Assembly (NCBI GenBank): GCA_049322355.1
Contig: JBMORG010000010.1
Span: 310,001 to 374,000 of the forward strand
Origin: 0-14-0-80-60-11 sp049322355
GTDB lineage: Bacteria > Desulfobacterota > Desulfobaccia > Desulfobaccales > 0-14-0-80-60-11
Length of the DNA stretch: 64,000 nt
Reading direction: 5' to 3'
The first letter of the stretch is position 1. Each line of letters opens with the position of its first letter. The notes beneath the pieces are model-generated. The model saw only the letters and a program-made list of their open reading frames with translations. It made no database searches and had not been told where the DNA came from. Positions 40,304 through 47,816 of this stretch are shown piece by piece. A program made the position numbers and the translations under genes.

Positions 40304-40516
40304 TCAAACCGGCTCTTCTGCCAGAAGAGCATCGGCCTCCGCCAACACAGTCTCCAGATCATAACCCTTACCAAGAGCAATCTCTTGTTCTCCCCTAGTT
40401 AATAGACTCAAGAGTTCCTCATCCTGTTCGGGGAGATCATATGATCCGGATTCGATTAACATGTCTGGTTCAAAAATAGGAAGGCCGTGATTGATATAAT
40501 TCGGCGTGCACGGCAC
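40304..40516 (-). CDS. Antitoxin-like small protein, 5' end inside a repeat
   Basis: 70 codons from GTG 40516, which lies inside the palindromic repeat half; AGAGGT precedes it. The second half, RGEQEIALGKGYDLETVLAEADALL, resembles the C-termini of RelB-type antitoxins, but the resemblance is weak and no toxin gene follows: the next 70 bases on the minus strand have no long frame. An internal ATG would give 52 residues. Confidence 0.35.
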   Translation of the reverse strand: MPCTPNYINHGLPIFEPDMLIESGSYDLPEQDEELLSLLTRGEQEIALGKGYDLETVLAEADALLAEEPV

Positions 40517-40532
40517 GCCCTATTACCTCTTA

Positions 40533-40566
40533 AGCTGAAAGCTGATCGCTGATAGCTGACAGCTTC
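40533..40566. repeat. Heptad repeat array, right (inverted) copy
   Basis: GCTGAAAGCTGATCGCTGA continues into TAGCTGACAGC. Its reverse complement closely matches 39321-39371, forming inverted terminal repeats around 39372-40532. It abuts the stop codon of the small gene at 40568. Confidence 0.8.
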
Positions 40567-40567
40567 C

Positions 40568-40831
40568 TTAGGCCAAAGTATCCGTCAAATCCTTCTCCCG
40601 CAGCATCCGGCGTTTCCAGGTGGCGATCTGGGGCACCACGTAGGGGAGCAGCCGCAGAGAGTAGTAAGGCGGCAACAGGGGCACGCCCACCAGGTCGCCC
40701 ATGGTCACCAGGATGAACAGGTGCTCCATCTGGGCCCGGGTTTTCAGGGCAAAGCGGGCGGAATCATGGGCCGCCATGCCGTAAATAAACTCTTTGACGG
40801 CCTTTAAGAAGCCGCCTTTTTTCTCGGTCAT
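40568..40831 (-). CDS. Small membrane-associated-looking protein upstream of the ArsA-like pair (87 aa)
   Basis: 87 residues from ATG 40831, with AGAGGTGA upstream; the longer form to 40921 would start within a dispersed repeat. It contains a hydrophobic stretch (MEHLFILVTMGDLVGVPLLPPYYSLRLLPYVVP) followed by basic residues. It was probably once directly upstream of the two ArsA-like genes and is now about 1.26 kb away because of the insertion. A membrane-linked partner for the ATPases is a guess from position. Confidence 0.65.
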   Translation of the reverse strand: MTEKKGGFLKAVKEFIYGMAAHDSARFALKTRAQMEHLFILVTMGDLVGVPLLPPYYSLRLLPYVVPQIATWKRRMLREKDLTDTLA

Positions 40832-40897
40832 ATAATCACCTCTAAGCTTATGCTCCAGAAATTGTATGGCAAATATATTGCCCGAATCTGACAAAGA

Positions 40898-40998
40898 GGT
40901 TTTTAAGTCCCCCTTCCCCAAAGGGGGATTTAGGGGGATTATCAGGAGCTTATTATAATCCCCCTGGCCCCCCTTTAGAAAAGGGGGGTAAAAAAACC
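40898..40998. repeat. 101-bp MITE-like inverted repeat
   Basis: The ends are inverted: GGTTTTTAAGTCCCCCTT on the left and AAGGGGGGTAAAAAAACC on the right, with inner complementary GGGGGATTTAGGGGGATTA and TAATCCCCCTGGCCCCCC. It has no coding capacity. A half-length relative lies at 50051-50090. The element lies between the small ArsA-associated gene and the CstA gene. Confidence 0.75.
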
Positions 40999-41057
40999 AA
41001 GGCTATCAAAGTGACGACTGCGATCCCGAACTTTGCTTTCTATGCTCACATCTTCAT

Positions 41058-42740
41058 TCATTTCGCCTCGGCCGGCATGGCTCTGCCGGGCTCCCGGTAG
41101 CGGCGCAAGGCCTTGATGCCGTCGGCCAGGAGGATGATAGCCGCCACTACCAGAAACAGGGCCACGATACCCATGAGGCCGTTGCCTATATAGGCTTCGC
41201 CCTTCACCTGGCCGGACGCCACTTTGCTTAAAAGGTTAAAAGAGGTATAGAGCAGCGCGGCAATGGTGGTGATAAACATGAACCACATGGGGATGAGGGT
41301 GAAGGTGGCCTTCTTGCCCTGGGACATAAGCCACAGCGAGGCCACCAGCAGGGCCAGGGAGGCCAACAACTGGTTGGCGCCCCCGAAGAGAATCCACAGA
41401 TACTGCCACCAGCCGGTCTGGATCAGCAGCAAGACCAGGGCCGCGGCCACAAAGGTGGCCACCGGGCCGCTGCGCATCACGGGTACCTGGTCACCTACCA
41501 ACTCTATAGTGGCCACCTTCATGAAGCGCAACACCAATTGCATAACAGTGATGGCTAGAATAATGATGATGACCGTAGCCATGGTTTTGCCGTAGGCGAT
41601 GGGCAGGCCGATGATATTCAGCAGGTTGGAGAGCCCGGTGGCGAACACCGCACCGGGACCCCCGGCCTTCATCAGATCTTTGTACTGGGTAAAAGGAATG
41701 GCTGCGGCCGCGGTCATTAGGGCCACTACTCCCAAGACCATCTCAGTAAACATGGAGCCTGCCAACACCGGCTTGGCGTCGCACTCCGATTCCAGCTGGC
41801 GGCAGGTGCCAGAGGTGGTCACCATGGAATGCCAACCCGAGCAGGCCCCACAGGCGATGGTGACAAAGAGAATGGGCCACAAGGGGCCGATGCCTACGAC
41901 AAACTGGGTATAGGCCGGCGCATCCACGGGAGGCAGGCCCACGAAGATACCGATGATCCCGCCCACCAGGCCCATCATGACTATATAAAAGGCTACATAG
42001 TTAAGTGGCAGGGCGAACCTCCAGATAGGCAATACCGCGCTGATATAGCAAAAGGCCACCGCAAACAAACCCCAGGTGAATTTGCTTTGGGCCCAGGTCC
42101 CGATCAAGACGGGTGCGGGCAGCATCTCTCCCAGCTTGATGCCCACCAGGGCCAGGGCGACGCAGATTACGGTCATTACCAGGAGGTTAATCCGCCAACG
42201 ATAGAGCATATGACCCGCCAGGGCCCCGGCCAGGGCCAGAATCAGCACGGCTAAGGGTCCTGAGGGGAGTTTGATCAAGGCTCCAGCGATGACCCCGCCA
42301 AAGGCCCCGGCCAGGAGCAAGAGATAAAAATAGACGAATGATAGCAAGATGATGCGGGCTCGGGGCGAAATCAGCTTGTAGCTCAGACCTCCCAGGGACA
42401 GACCGTCAGAACGCATGGCCACCACGCCGGAGATATAATCGTGCACCCAACCGATGAACAGGACCCCCAGAAAGAGCCACAATAGGGCCGGCAGCCACCC
42501 CCATTGCAGGGCGATGATGGCGCCCACCACCGGTCCAGCGCCGGCGATGCTCTTGAATTGGTAGCCGAAGAGGACATTTTTGGAGGTGGGCATAAAATCC
42601 ACCCCATCCATGTACATCTTGGCCGGGGTCATTCTTTTGGGGTCGCTCTGGACCACCTTCCGGTCCACATAGCCGGCGTACCAGCGGTATCCTCCCACTG
42701 CCACTGCCAGGGCCGCCAGGATGAGAATCGCGGCATTCAT
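41058..42740 (-). CDS. cstA: CstA-family (carbon starvation / pyruvate or peptide) transporter
   Basis: 560 residues, about 14-16 predicted TM helices. Family hallmarks: YRWYAGYVDRKVVQSDPKRMTPAKMYMDGVDFMPTSKNVLFGYQFKSIAGAGPVVG near the N-terminus and CGACSGWHSMVTTSGTCRQLE in the middle. E. coli CstA and BtsT are about 700 residues; this is the shorter version. Family members take up pyruvate or peptides during starvation. It is a single gene with a 240-base upstream gap (42741-42982) that should hold its promoter. The symbol is by family only. Confidence 0.88.
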   Translation of the reverse strand: MNAAILILAALAVAVGGYRWYAGYVDRKVVQSDPKRMTPAKMYMDGVDFMPTSKNVLFGYQFKSIAGAGPVVGAIIALQWGWLPALLWLFLGVLFIGWVHDYISGVVAMRSDGLSLGGLSYKLISPRARIILLSFVYFYLLLLAGAFGGVIAGALIKLPSGPLAVLILALAGALAGHMLYRWRINLLVMTVICVALALVGIKLGEMLPAPVLIGTWAQSKFTWGLFAVAFCYISAVLPIWRFALPLNYVAFYIVMMGLVGGIIGIFVGLPPVDAPAYTQFVVGIGPLWPILFVTIACGACSGWHSMVTTSGTCRQLESECDAKPVLAGSMFTEMVLGVVALMTAAAAIPFTQYKDLMKAGGPGAVFATGLSNLLNIIGLPIAYGKTMATVIIIILAITVMQLVLRFMKVATIELVGDQVPVMRSGPVATFVAAALVLLLIQTGWWQYLWILFGGANQLLASLALLVASLWLMSQGKKATFTLIPMWFMFITTIAALLYTSFNLLSKVASGQVKGEAYIGNGLMGIVALFLVVAAIILLADGIKALRRYREPGRAMPAEAK

Positions 42741-42982
42741 GACGACGTCCTCCTTACGCAGTTTTGAGAAGATGTAATTTGAAATTTTGCGGCAGGCTCG
42801 GCCACCGCAGTCAAAAAATGGTTTAGGTAGCCCTTACTTCTATTTTATCCATGGCCAGGCGATTGCGATGATAGCATAAATGTCAATGAATTTGTTAATC
42901 ACCCCGCCAGATATGGTAAATTTTTAAAAAAATTAGCAAACCTGCTCCTGGAAGCGGGAAATTTCCCTATTGCGGATGAATC

Positions 42983-43783
42983 TTAGCCATATTTTCCGGT
43001 AATATAGTCCTCCGTTCGCGAATCCCGGGGGCGGGTAAAGATTAACCCTGTGGGTCCAAACTCAATAAGCTCCCCCAGATACATGAACCCCGACATATCA
43101 GAGGCCCGGGCCGCCTGCTGCATATTGTGGGTGACAATGATGATGGTGTAGTTTTTGGCCAGCTCCCGCATCAGCTCTTCAATGCGCAGGGTGGCCATGG
43201 GATCCAGGGCGGAGCAGGGCTCATCCATCAGGAGGATTTCCGGCTCCACCGCCAAAAGACGGGCGATGCACAGGCGCTGCTGTTGTTCTTCGGTCAGCTG
43301 AAGGGCCGAAGTTTTCAACCGGTCCTTCACTTCTTCCCATAGATACACCCCGGTCAGGGACCGGACCAGGATTTCCTCCAGTTCGCTCTTTTTGGGTTGT
43401 CCATGCAACCTGGGACCATAGACCACATTGTCATAGATGGAGAGGGGAAACGGGTTGGGCCGCTGGAAGACCATGCCCACCTTTTTGCGTAACTGGGTGA
43501 GCACCACATCGGGGCCAAAGATATCCTGGCCGTCGATAATAACCTGGCCGGTGATCCGCACCCCTTCGATGAGGTCGTTCATGCGGTTGAGGGTGCGCAG
43601 CAGGGTGGATTTGCCGCAGCCTGAAGGTCCGATGAGGGCAGTGATGGTCTTTTGCGGAAACGCCGCGTCGATATCCTTCAGGGCCTGGAACGAGTCATAG
43701 AAGAGATTGAGGCGCCGGAGGACGATAATGTCCGGAGTTTTGGTGGGGGCATCACTATCCGAAGCGGCCGGAAATATAGTCAT
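42983..43783 (-). CDS. pstB: PstB-like ATPase 2, degenerate ABC signature
   Basis: 266 residues. Walker A IGPSGCGKST (52-60), Q-loop VGMVFQRPNPFP, Walker B EILLMDEPCSALD and H-loop IIIVTHNMQQAARASD are all intact. The ABC signature reads LTEEQQQRLCIAR where active PstB has LSGGQQQRLCIAR. Its start overlaps the other ATPase gene by 29 bases in another frame. In the Pst complex it should pair with another ATPase beneath PstC/PstA; the lost signature would disable the opposite nucleotide site. Confidence 0.9.
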   Translation of the reverse strand: MTIFPAASDSDAPTKTPDIIVLRRLNLFYDSFQALKDIDAAFPQKTITALIGPSGCGKSTLLRTLNRMNDLIEGVRITGQVIIDGQDIFGPDVVLTQLRKKVGMVFQRPNPFPLSIYDNVVYGPRLHGQPKKSELEEILVRSLTGVYLWEEVKDRLKTSALQLTEEQQQRLCIARLLAVEPEILLMDEPCSALDPMATLRIEELMRELAKNYTIIIVTHNMQQAARASDMSGFMYLGELIEFGPTGLIFTRPRDSRTEDYITGKYG

Positions 43784-44522
43784 CAGTGCGTTGGTCGGCG
43801 GGTACGGTGAAGACCCGCTTGGTTTCCCCGATTTCGATGATGTGGCTCATCAACAGAAAAGCCACCCGGTCGGTGGCCCGGGCGATCTGCTTGGTGTTGT
43901 TGCTCACCAGAACGATAGTATAATCATTTTTCAATTCCAGCAAGGTTTCCTCGATTTTGGCGGTGGAAATCGGGTCCAGGCCACTGGTGGGTTCATCCAA
44001 CAGAATCACTTCAGGTGACATGGCCAGGGTGCGGGCCAGGCAGAGACGCTGCTGCTGTCCCCCGGACAGCTTCAAGGCCGAATCCGGCAGCCTATCCTTA
44101 ACTTCGTCCCAGAGTTGCGCGGCCCTGAGGCTGGTCTCCACCAGGGCGTCCAGATCTTGCCGGCCCTTCTTTCCGGCCAGCCGCGGCGCCAGGGCCAAAT
44201 TTTCATAAATGGAGCGGGGCAAGGGGGTGGGGCGGCTGAGCACCAGACCCACCCGCCGCCGCAACTGCACCACGTCATAGTCCGGGGCCAGGATATCTTC
44301 CTCATCCAGCCGAACCCTTCCCGTAACCCGGATACCGGGGATGAGATCGCACATGCGGTTCAACACCCGGAGCAGGGTGGACTTGCCGCTCTTGGCAGGA
44401 CCCATGAGACCGAAAATCTCATTGGTCTGGATGGTAAGGGTGATCCCGTCCAGGGCCTGAAAATCGCCGTAAAAAAAGGACAGGTCTTCGAGGCGGAGTT
44501 TGTATTGTGTTTCCAGGGTCAT
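43755..44522 (-). CDS. pstB: PstB-like ATPase 1, altered Walker A and H-loop
   Basis: 255 residues from ATG 44522. The ABC signature is intact (LKLSGGQQQRLCLAR), as is Walker B (VILLDEPTSGLDP), but Walker A is GPAKSGKST rather than GPSGCGKST and the H-loop reads VLVSNNTKQIARATD, with Asn at the usual His. These are the features that PstB-like ATPase 2 retains. The start lies just after a palindromic repeat and has no obvious ribosome site; a longer frame to 44564 reads through that repeat. Probably the other half of an asymmetric PstB dimer. Confidence 0.88.
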   Translation of the reverse strand: MTLETQYKLRLEDLSFFYGDFQALDGITLTIQTNEIFGLMGPAKSGKSTLLRVLNRMCDLIPGIRVTGRVRLDEEDILAPDYDVVQLRRRVGLVLSRPTPLPRSIYENLALAPRLAGKKGRQDLDALVETSLRAAQLWDEVKDRLPDSALKLSGGQQQRLCLARTLAMSPEVILLDEPTSGLDPISTAKIEETLLELKNDYTIVLVSNNTKQIARATDRVAFLLMSHIIEIGETKRVFTVPADQRTDDYISGRFG

Positions 44523-44530
44523 GTTAATAT

Positions 44531-44575
44531 GGGCGTGCCGTGCACGCCGCTCCATGGCGGCCACAGGCCGCCCGA
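44531..44575. repeat. Uninterrupted double-palindrome repeat
   Basis: GGGCGTGCCGTGCACGCCG (44531-44549) is an exact inverted copy of 40502-40520. CATGGCGGCC...GGCCGCCC (44553-44573) matches 39406-39426 with three mismatches in the central triplet. Here the halves are 4 bases apart, so this copy shows the state before the insertion at 39427-40501. Confidence 0.75.
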
Positions 44576-44594
44576 TAATTATGTCAAAAAATTC

Positions 44595-45431
44595 TTATGA
44601 ATACCTTTTCATCAGCCGCTGCATCAGGCTGTAAGCCGCGACATTGATGGCAAGAATGGAAACCACCAAAACCGCCGCGGTGCCGTAGGCATTGGGCATG
44701 GAGATGCCTTCCCGGGCCAGGATGTAGAAGTGCACCGCCATGGTGCGCCCGGAATCAAACACAGACACCGGGGTCCGCAGGGCGGCCCCCGCGGTGAACA
44801 GCAGCACCGCGGTCTCCCCCAGGGACCGGCCGACGCTGAGCATGATGCCGGTGGTGATGCCCGGCAAGGCGCTGGGCAGAACAATCCGGGTAATGGTCTG
44901 CCACTGGCTCATCCCCAGGGAAAAACAGGCGGTGCGGTAATCCCGGGGCACGGCCTTGATGGCCTCTTCACTGGTGCGGATGATGATGGGCAGCACCATG
45001 ATGGCCAGGGTCAGACCGCCGGAGAGCACAGACCAGCCGAACCCCAGCTTCAGAACGAACAGCACAAAACCGAAGAGCCCCAGGATGATGGAAGGCACCC
45101 CGGCCAGACACTCGGCGCCGAAGCGGATGATCCGGGTGGCCCAGCCCTCCCGGGTATACTCCGTTAGATAAATGGCGGTTCCCACCCCCAGGGGAGACGC
45201 CAAAAGGATTGCCAGCGCGGTGATGTAGGCGGTGGCCGCAATGGTGGAAAAAATGCCGCCGGCCCGGCCCATATCAGTGGGGTCATGGGTAAGGAACCCG
45301 GGGGTGACCTGAGGCAGTCCCTTTATGGAGATATCCACGATAATGAAGACCAGGATCACCAGGGTGAAACCGGTAAAGGTCCAAAGCAGACCTTTTACCA
45401 GGCGCTGGGTAAGGTGGGGGTCGAGTCGCAC
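44595..45431 (-). CDS. pstA: Phosphate ABC transporter permease PstA
   Basis: 278 residues starting at GTG 45431 (AGAAGGTG upstream). Six TM helices. Family segments: PLGVGTAIYLTEYTREGWATRIIRFGAECLAGVPSIILGLFGFVLFV, and the EAA-type loop PRDYRTACFSLGMSQWQTITRIVLPSALPGITTGIMLSVGRSLGETAVLL, which contacts the ATPase. It lies between pstC (after a repeat-bearing gap) and the two pstB genes. Confidence 0.92.
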   Translation of the reverse strand: MRLDPHLTQRLVKGLLWTFTGFTLVILVFIIVDISIKGLPQVTPGFLTHDPTDMGRAGGIFSTIAATAYITALAILLASPLGVGTAIYLTEYTREGWATRIIRFGAECLAGVPSIILGLFGFVLFVLKLGFGWSVLSGGLTLAIMVLPIIIRTSEEAIKAVPRDYRTACFSLGMSQWQTITRIVLPSALPGITTGIMLSVGRSLGETAVLLFTAGAALRTPVSVFDSGRTMAVHFYILAREGISMPNAYGTAAVLVVSILAINVAAYSLMQRLMKRYS

Positions 45432-45500
45432 GAAATTACACCTTCTTGCCTTCCAAATGCTTCAAATCAAATTCTGCTTATTGAATTTTGATTAATTTGT

Positions 45501-45628
45501 AAAAGTCAATTTCCCCTCCCCCGGTGGGAGGGGATTAAGGGGAGGGGGAAGGTAGCTGGTTGAAGATGCGCATTATTCCACCCCCACCCTAACCCTCCCC
45601 CATCAAGGGGGAGGGAATTTTGACTTTT
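45501..45628. repeat. 128-bp MITE-like inverted repeat between pstC and pstA
   Basis: Perfect 9-bp ends AAAAGTCAA / TTGACTTTT, then internal inverted GGGAGGGG and CCTCCCCC blocks. It has no coding capacity. It occupies most of the 250-base gap between pstC and pstA, so it lies within the operon, where its hairpin could affect the mRNA. Confidence 0.8.
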
Positions 45629-45683
45629 TCCAAGTTATCAATTTAAACTTTAACCCAGAACCCGGAACCCAAAACCTGCTTCT

Positions 45684-46523
45684 CTACCTCCGCCGGGTAA
45701 TGAAGGTGGCGCTCAGGTTCAGGATCATAATGATAATGAACAAGACGATGCCGGTGGCGAACAAGGCCTCCCGGTGGCGGCCCGCGGCGTAGCCCAGTTC
45801 CAGGGCGATATTGCTGGTCAGAGTGCGCACCGGGTCCAGGATTGAGGTGGGGATCTGAAGGGCGTTGCCCGCCACCATAATCACCGCCATGGTTTCGCCG
45901 ATGGCCCGGCCCATCCCCAGGATGATCGCAGTGATGATTCCGGAGGAGGCTGCGGGCAGCACCACCCGGCTCACCGTCTGCCAACGGGTGGCTCCCAGGG
46001 CCAGAGAACCGTCCCGGTAAAGGTCCGGAACCGCGGTGAGGGCGTCGATGGAGATGCTGATGACCGTGGGCAGAATCATTATGCCCAGGATGATGGACGC
46101 GGCCAACAGCGACAGCCCCGGTCCGCCTAAATAATTACGGATAAGGGGCACCAGCCAGATGACCCCCAGAAAGCCGTAAACCACTGATGGAATGCCGGCC
46201 AGCAGTTCCAGGGTGGGCTTCAGGACCATCTTGAGGCGTTTCGGCGAAAACTCCGCCAACACAATGGCGCAGGACAGACCCAAAGGCACCCCCAGGACCA
46301 TGGCCCCCAAGGTGACCAGGACCGAGGAGATAATCATGGCCAGAATGCCGAAATGACCCTTGGTGGGGGCCCAATGGCTGGAAAGAATGAACTTTTCCAG
46401 GCCGGTGGAAAGTATTAGCGGGAAGCCTTCCAAAAAAATGAAGATGGTGATGAGGGCCAGGGAGCCGATGGATGACAGGGCCAGAAGCAGGAGGCCCCGT
46501 TCGATGAATTTTTCCCCGTGCAT
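45684..46523 (-). CDS. pstC: Phosphate ABC transporter permease PstC
   Basis: 279 residues from ATG 46523; an ATG three bases earlier is equally in frame, and both overlap the pstS stop. A longer frame to 46604 runs inside pstS and was rejected. Six TM helices, with GVPLGLSCAIVLAEFSPKRLKMVLKPTLELLAGIPSVVYGFLGVI and the EAA-type loop LYRDGSLALGATRWQTVSRVVLPAASSGIITAIILGMGRAIGETMAV. It forms the membrane channel with PstA. Confidence 0.92.
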   Translation of the reverse strand: MHGEKFIERGLLLLALSSIGSLALITIFIFLEGFPLILSTGLEKFILSSHWAPTKGHFGILAMIISSVLVTLGAMVLGVPLGLSCAIVLAEFSPKRLKMVLKPTLELLAGIPSVVYGFLGVIWLVPLIRNYLGGPGLSLLAASIILGIMILPTVISISIDALTAVPDLYRDGSLALGATRWQTVSRVVLPAASSGIITAIILGMGRAIGETMAVIMVAGNALQIPTSILDPVRTLTSNIALELGYAAGRHREALFATGIVLFIIIMILNLSATFITRRR

Positions 46524-47314
46524 CATTTCACCCCCACCAGACCTTCGGACTCGAGGACCTTCTGGCCAATGGGGCTCAGAACGAAATCCAGAAAGGCCTG
46601 GCATGGGGCGGCGGGCGCGGCCCGGCTCACCAGCAGAAAACGTCGCACCAGCTTATAAGAGTGGTTTTTAATGTTTTCCCGGGTGGGGAAGATGCCGTCA
46701 ATGGCCAGCGCCTTGACCCGTTGGTCCACCAGTCCGGCTGAAATATAGCCCAGGGCATGGGGATCGCCCGCGACAATCTCCCGCACCGAGCCGTTGGAAT
46801 CCTGGACCAAGGCCGCGGGGGTGATTTCCTGCTTGTTCATAACCAGGTGCTCGAAGGCTTCCCGGGTGCCGGAGCCTTCTTCCCGGGTGATCAGGTCAAT
46901 GGCATGGGGCGGCAATCCCAGGGAACTCCAATTTTTCACTTCGCCGTTAAAAATCTTCCTGATTTCCGTTACGCTGATCGTGGTCAAAGGATTGCTGGGG
47001 TGCACGATGACCGCAATGCCGTCATACGCGATGGGAATCTCTATCAGTTTTTTTTCTTCGCCCAACAGCTCCCGGGAAGAGGCCCCCAAATCTGCGGCCC
47101 CGTGGGTGGCGGCGTAGATGCCGGCGCTGGAACCGCCTCCCTGAACATCGATGCGGGTTTGAGGATGACGGTGCATATATATTTCCGCCAATTTTTCCGC
47201 AAAGGGCTGAACCGAGGTGGATCCGGCGACGCACAATGGTCGTGCCGCGGTTGCAGTGATTTGTGATGATGAGTTACAACCCAGCGCCGCCAGGAGGATG
47301 ATGATAACCCCCAT
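46523..47314 (-). CDS. pstS: Phosphate-binding lipoprotein PstS
   Basis: 263 residues from ATG 47314, chosen because it gives a proper lipoprotein signal (IIILLAALGC, Cys13); a longer frame to 47482 lacks a signal peptide at its start. Phosphate-contact segments: CVAGSTSVQPFAEKLAE, GGGSSAGIYAATHGAADLGASSRE and ITREEGSGTREAFEHL. It is the first gene of pstSCA-B1-B2. No convincing Pho box was found upstream. Confidence 0.92.
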   Translation of the reverse strand: MGVIIILLAALGCNSSSQITATAARPLCVAGSTSVQPFAEKLAEIYMHRHPQTRIDVQGGGSSAGIYAATHGAADLGASSRELLGEEKKLIEIPIAYDGIAVIVHPSNPLTTISVTEIRKIFNGEVKNWSSLGLPPHAIDLITREEGSGTREAFEHLVMNKQEITPAALVQDSNGSVREIVAGDPHALGYISAGLVDQRVKALAIDGIFPTRENIKNHSYKLVRRFLLVSRAAPAAPCQAFLDFVLSPIGQKVLESEGLVGVK

Positions 47315-47816
47315 GAAAAATCCGCCCAGGTTGAAGTAGTGAGAATGGAAGGAAGAACAGGGACCTTTAGAATCCTGGCCTCTTACTGGAAAAGCTGGGG
47401 GTAAGACCAAACTTCTTGGATTTATGGGGTGAACAGGGCTCAAGCCCCGTGCCCATAAGGCTATTTTGGCGGGATCTGACATGGCGATTAAAGGGAAAGT
47501 GAACTATTGAAACTAACCCTGAAGTTTTTCGACCCCGATTATTTCAAAAATATTAGCAAAATTCAACCAATAATCGGGAATCGATATATGTCTGCCTGAC
47601 GATTTTCCAGGTTTCGGATTCTTATTCTCAGCCATGCTTATCTCTTTAGGTGCAATGAATTTGCCGCATCCTTGGAGTTTCTTAACAAAGCAGTAGATTT
47701 TTGCAAAATTTCTTTGGATAGTCTTGCATCTGAATATATGCTGAAAATAGGACCGGCCCCATGAAAAAAGCTGATGGCAACCCATAAATAATGGGCCGGT
47801 CAATGGATAAGATTCT
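47315..47816. other. Divergent intergenic region between pstS and livK
   Basis: 500 bases that should hold the promoters of pst (minus) and liv (plus). A short palindrome CAGGGCT / AGCCCTG-type sequence around 47433-47446 looks like a dispersed repeat. One 40-codon minus-strand frame (47513-47635) is possible. No operator motif was recognised. Confidence 0.45.
47513..47635 (-). CDS. Possible 40-residue small protein
   Basis: From ATG 47635, preceded by AAAGAGATAAGC: MAENKNPKPGKSSGRHISIP then DYWLNFANIFEIIGVEKLQG. It could be real, or the tail of a decayed gene, since the frame stays open upstream into livK antisense. No homology is claimed. Confidence 0.25.
   Translation of the reverse strand: MAENKNPKPGKSSGRHISIPDYWLNFANIFEIIGVEKLQG

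Larger units (their letters stand above)
39427..40501. mobile_element. 1.08-kb AT-rich insertion splitting a palindromic repeat
   Basis: Left flank 39405-39426 (GGGGCGGCC...GGCCGCCATG) and right flank 40502-40520 (CGGCGTGCACGGCACGCCC) are the two halves of a repeat that is present uninterrupted, in inverse orientation, at 44531-44575, where only four bases separate the halves. The intervening 1,075 bases hold three small minus-strand genes, two of them strongly AT-rich, and no transposase. This marks an insertion at the junction of the two palindromes. It now separates the ArsA-like pair from the small gene at 40568-40831. Confidence 0.65.
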
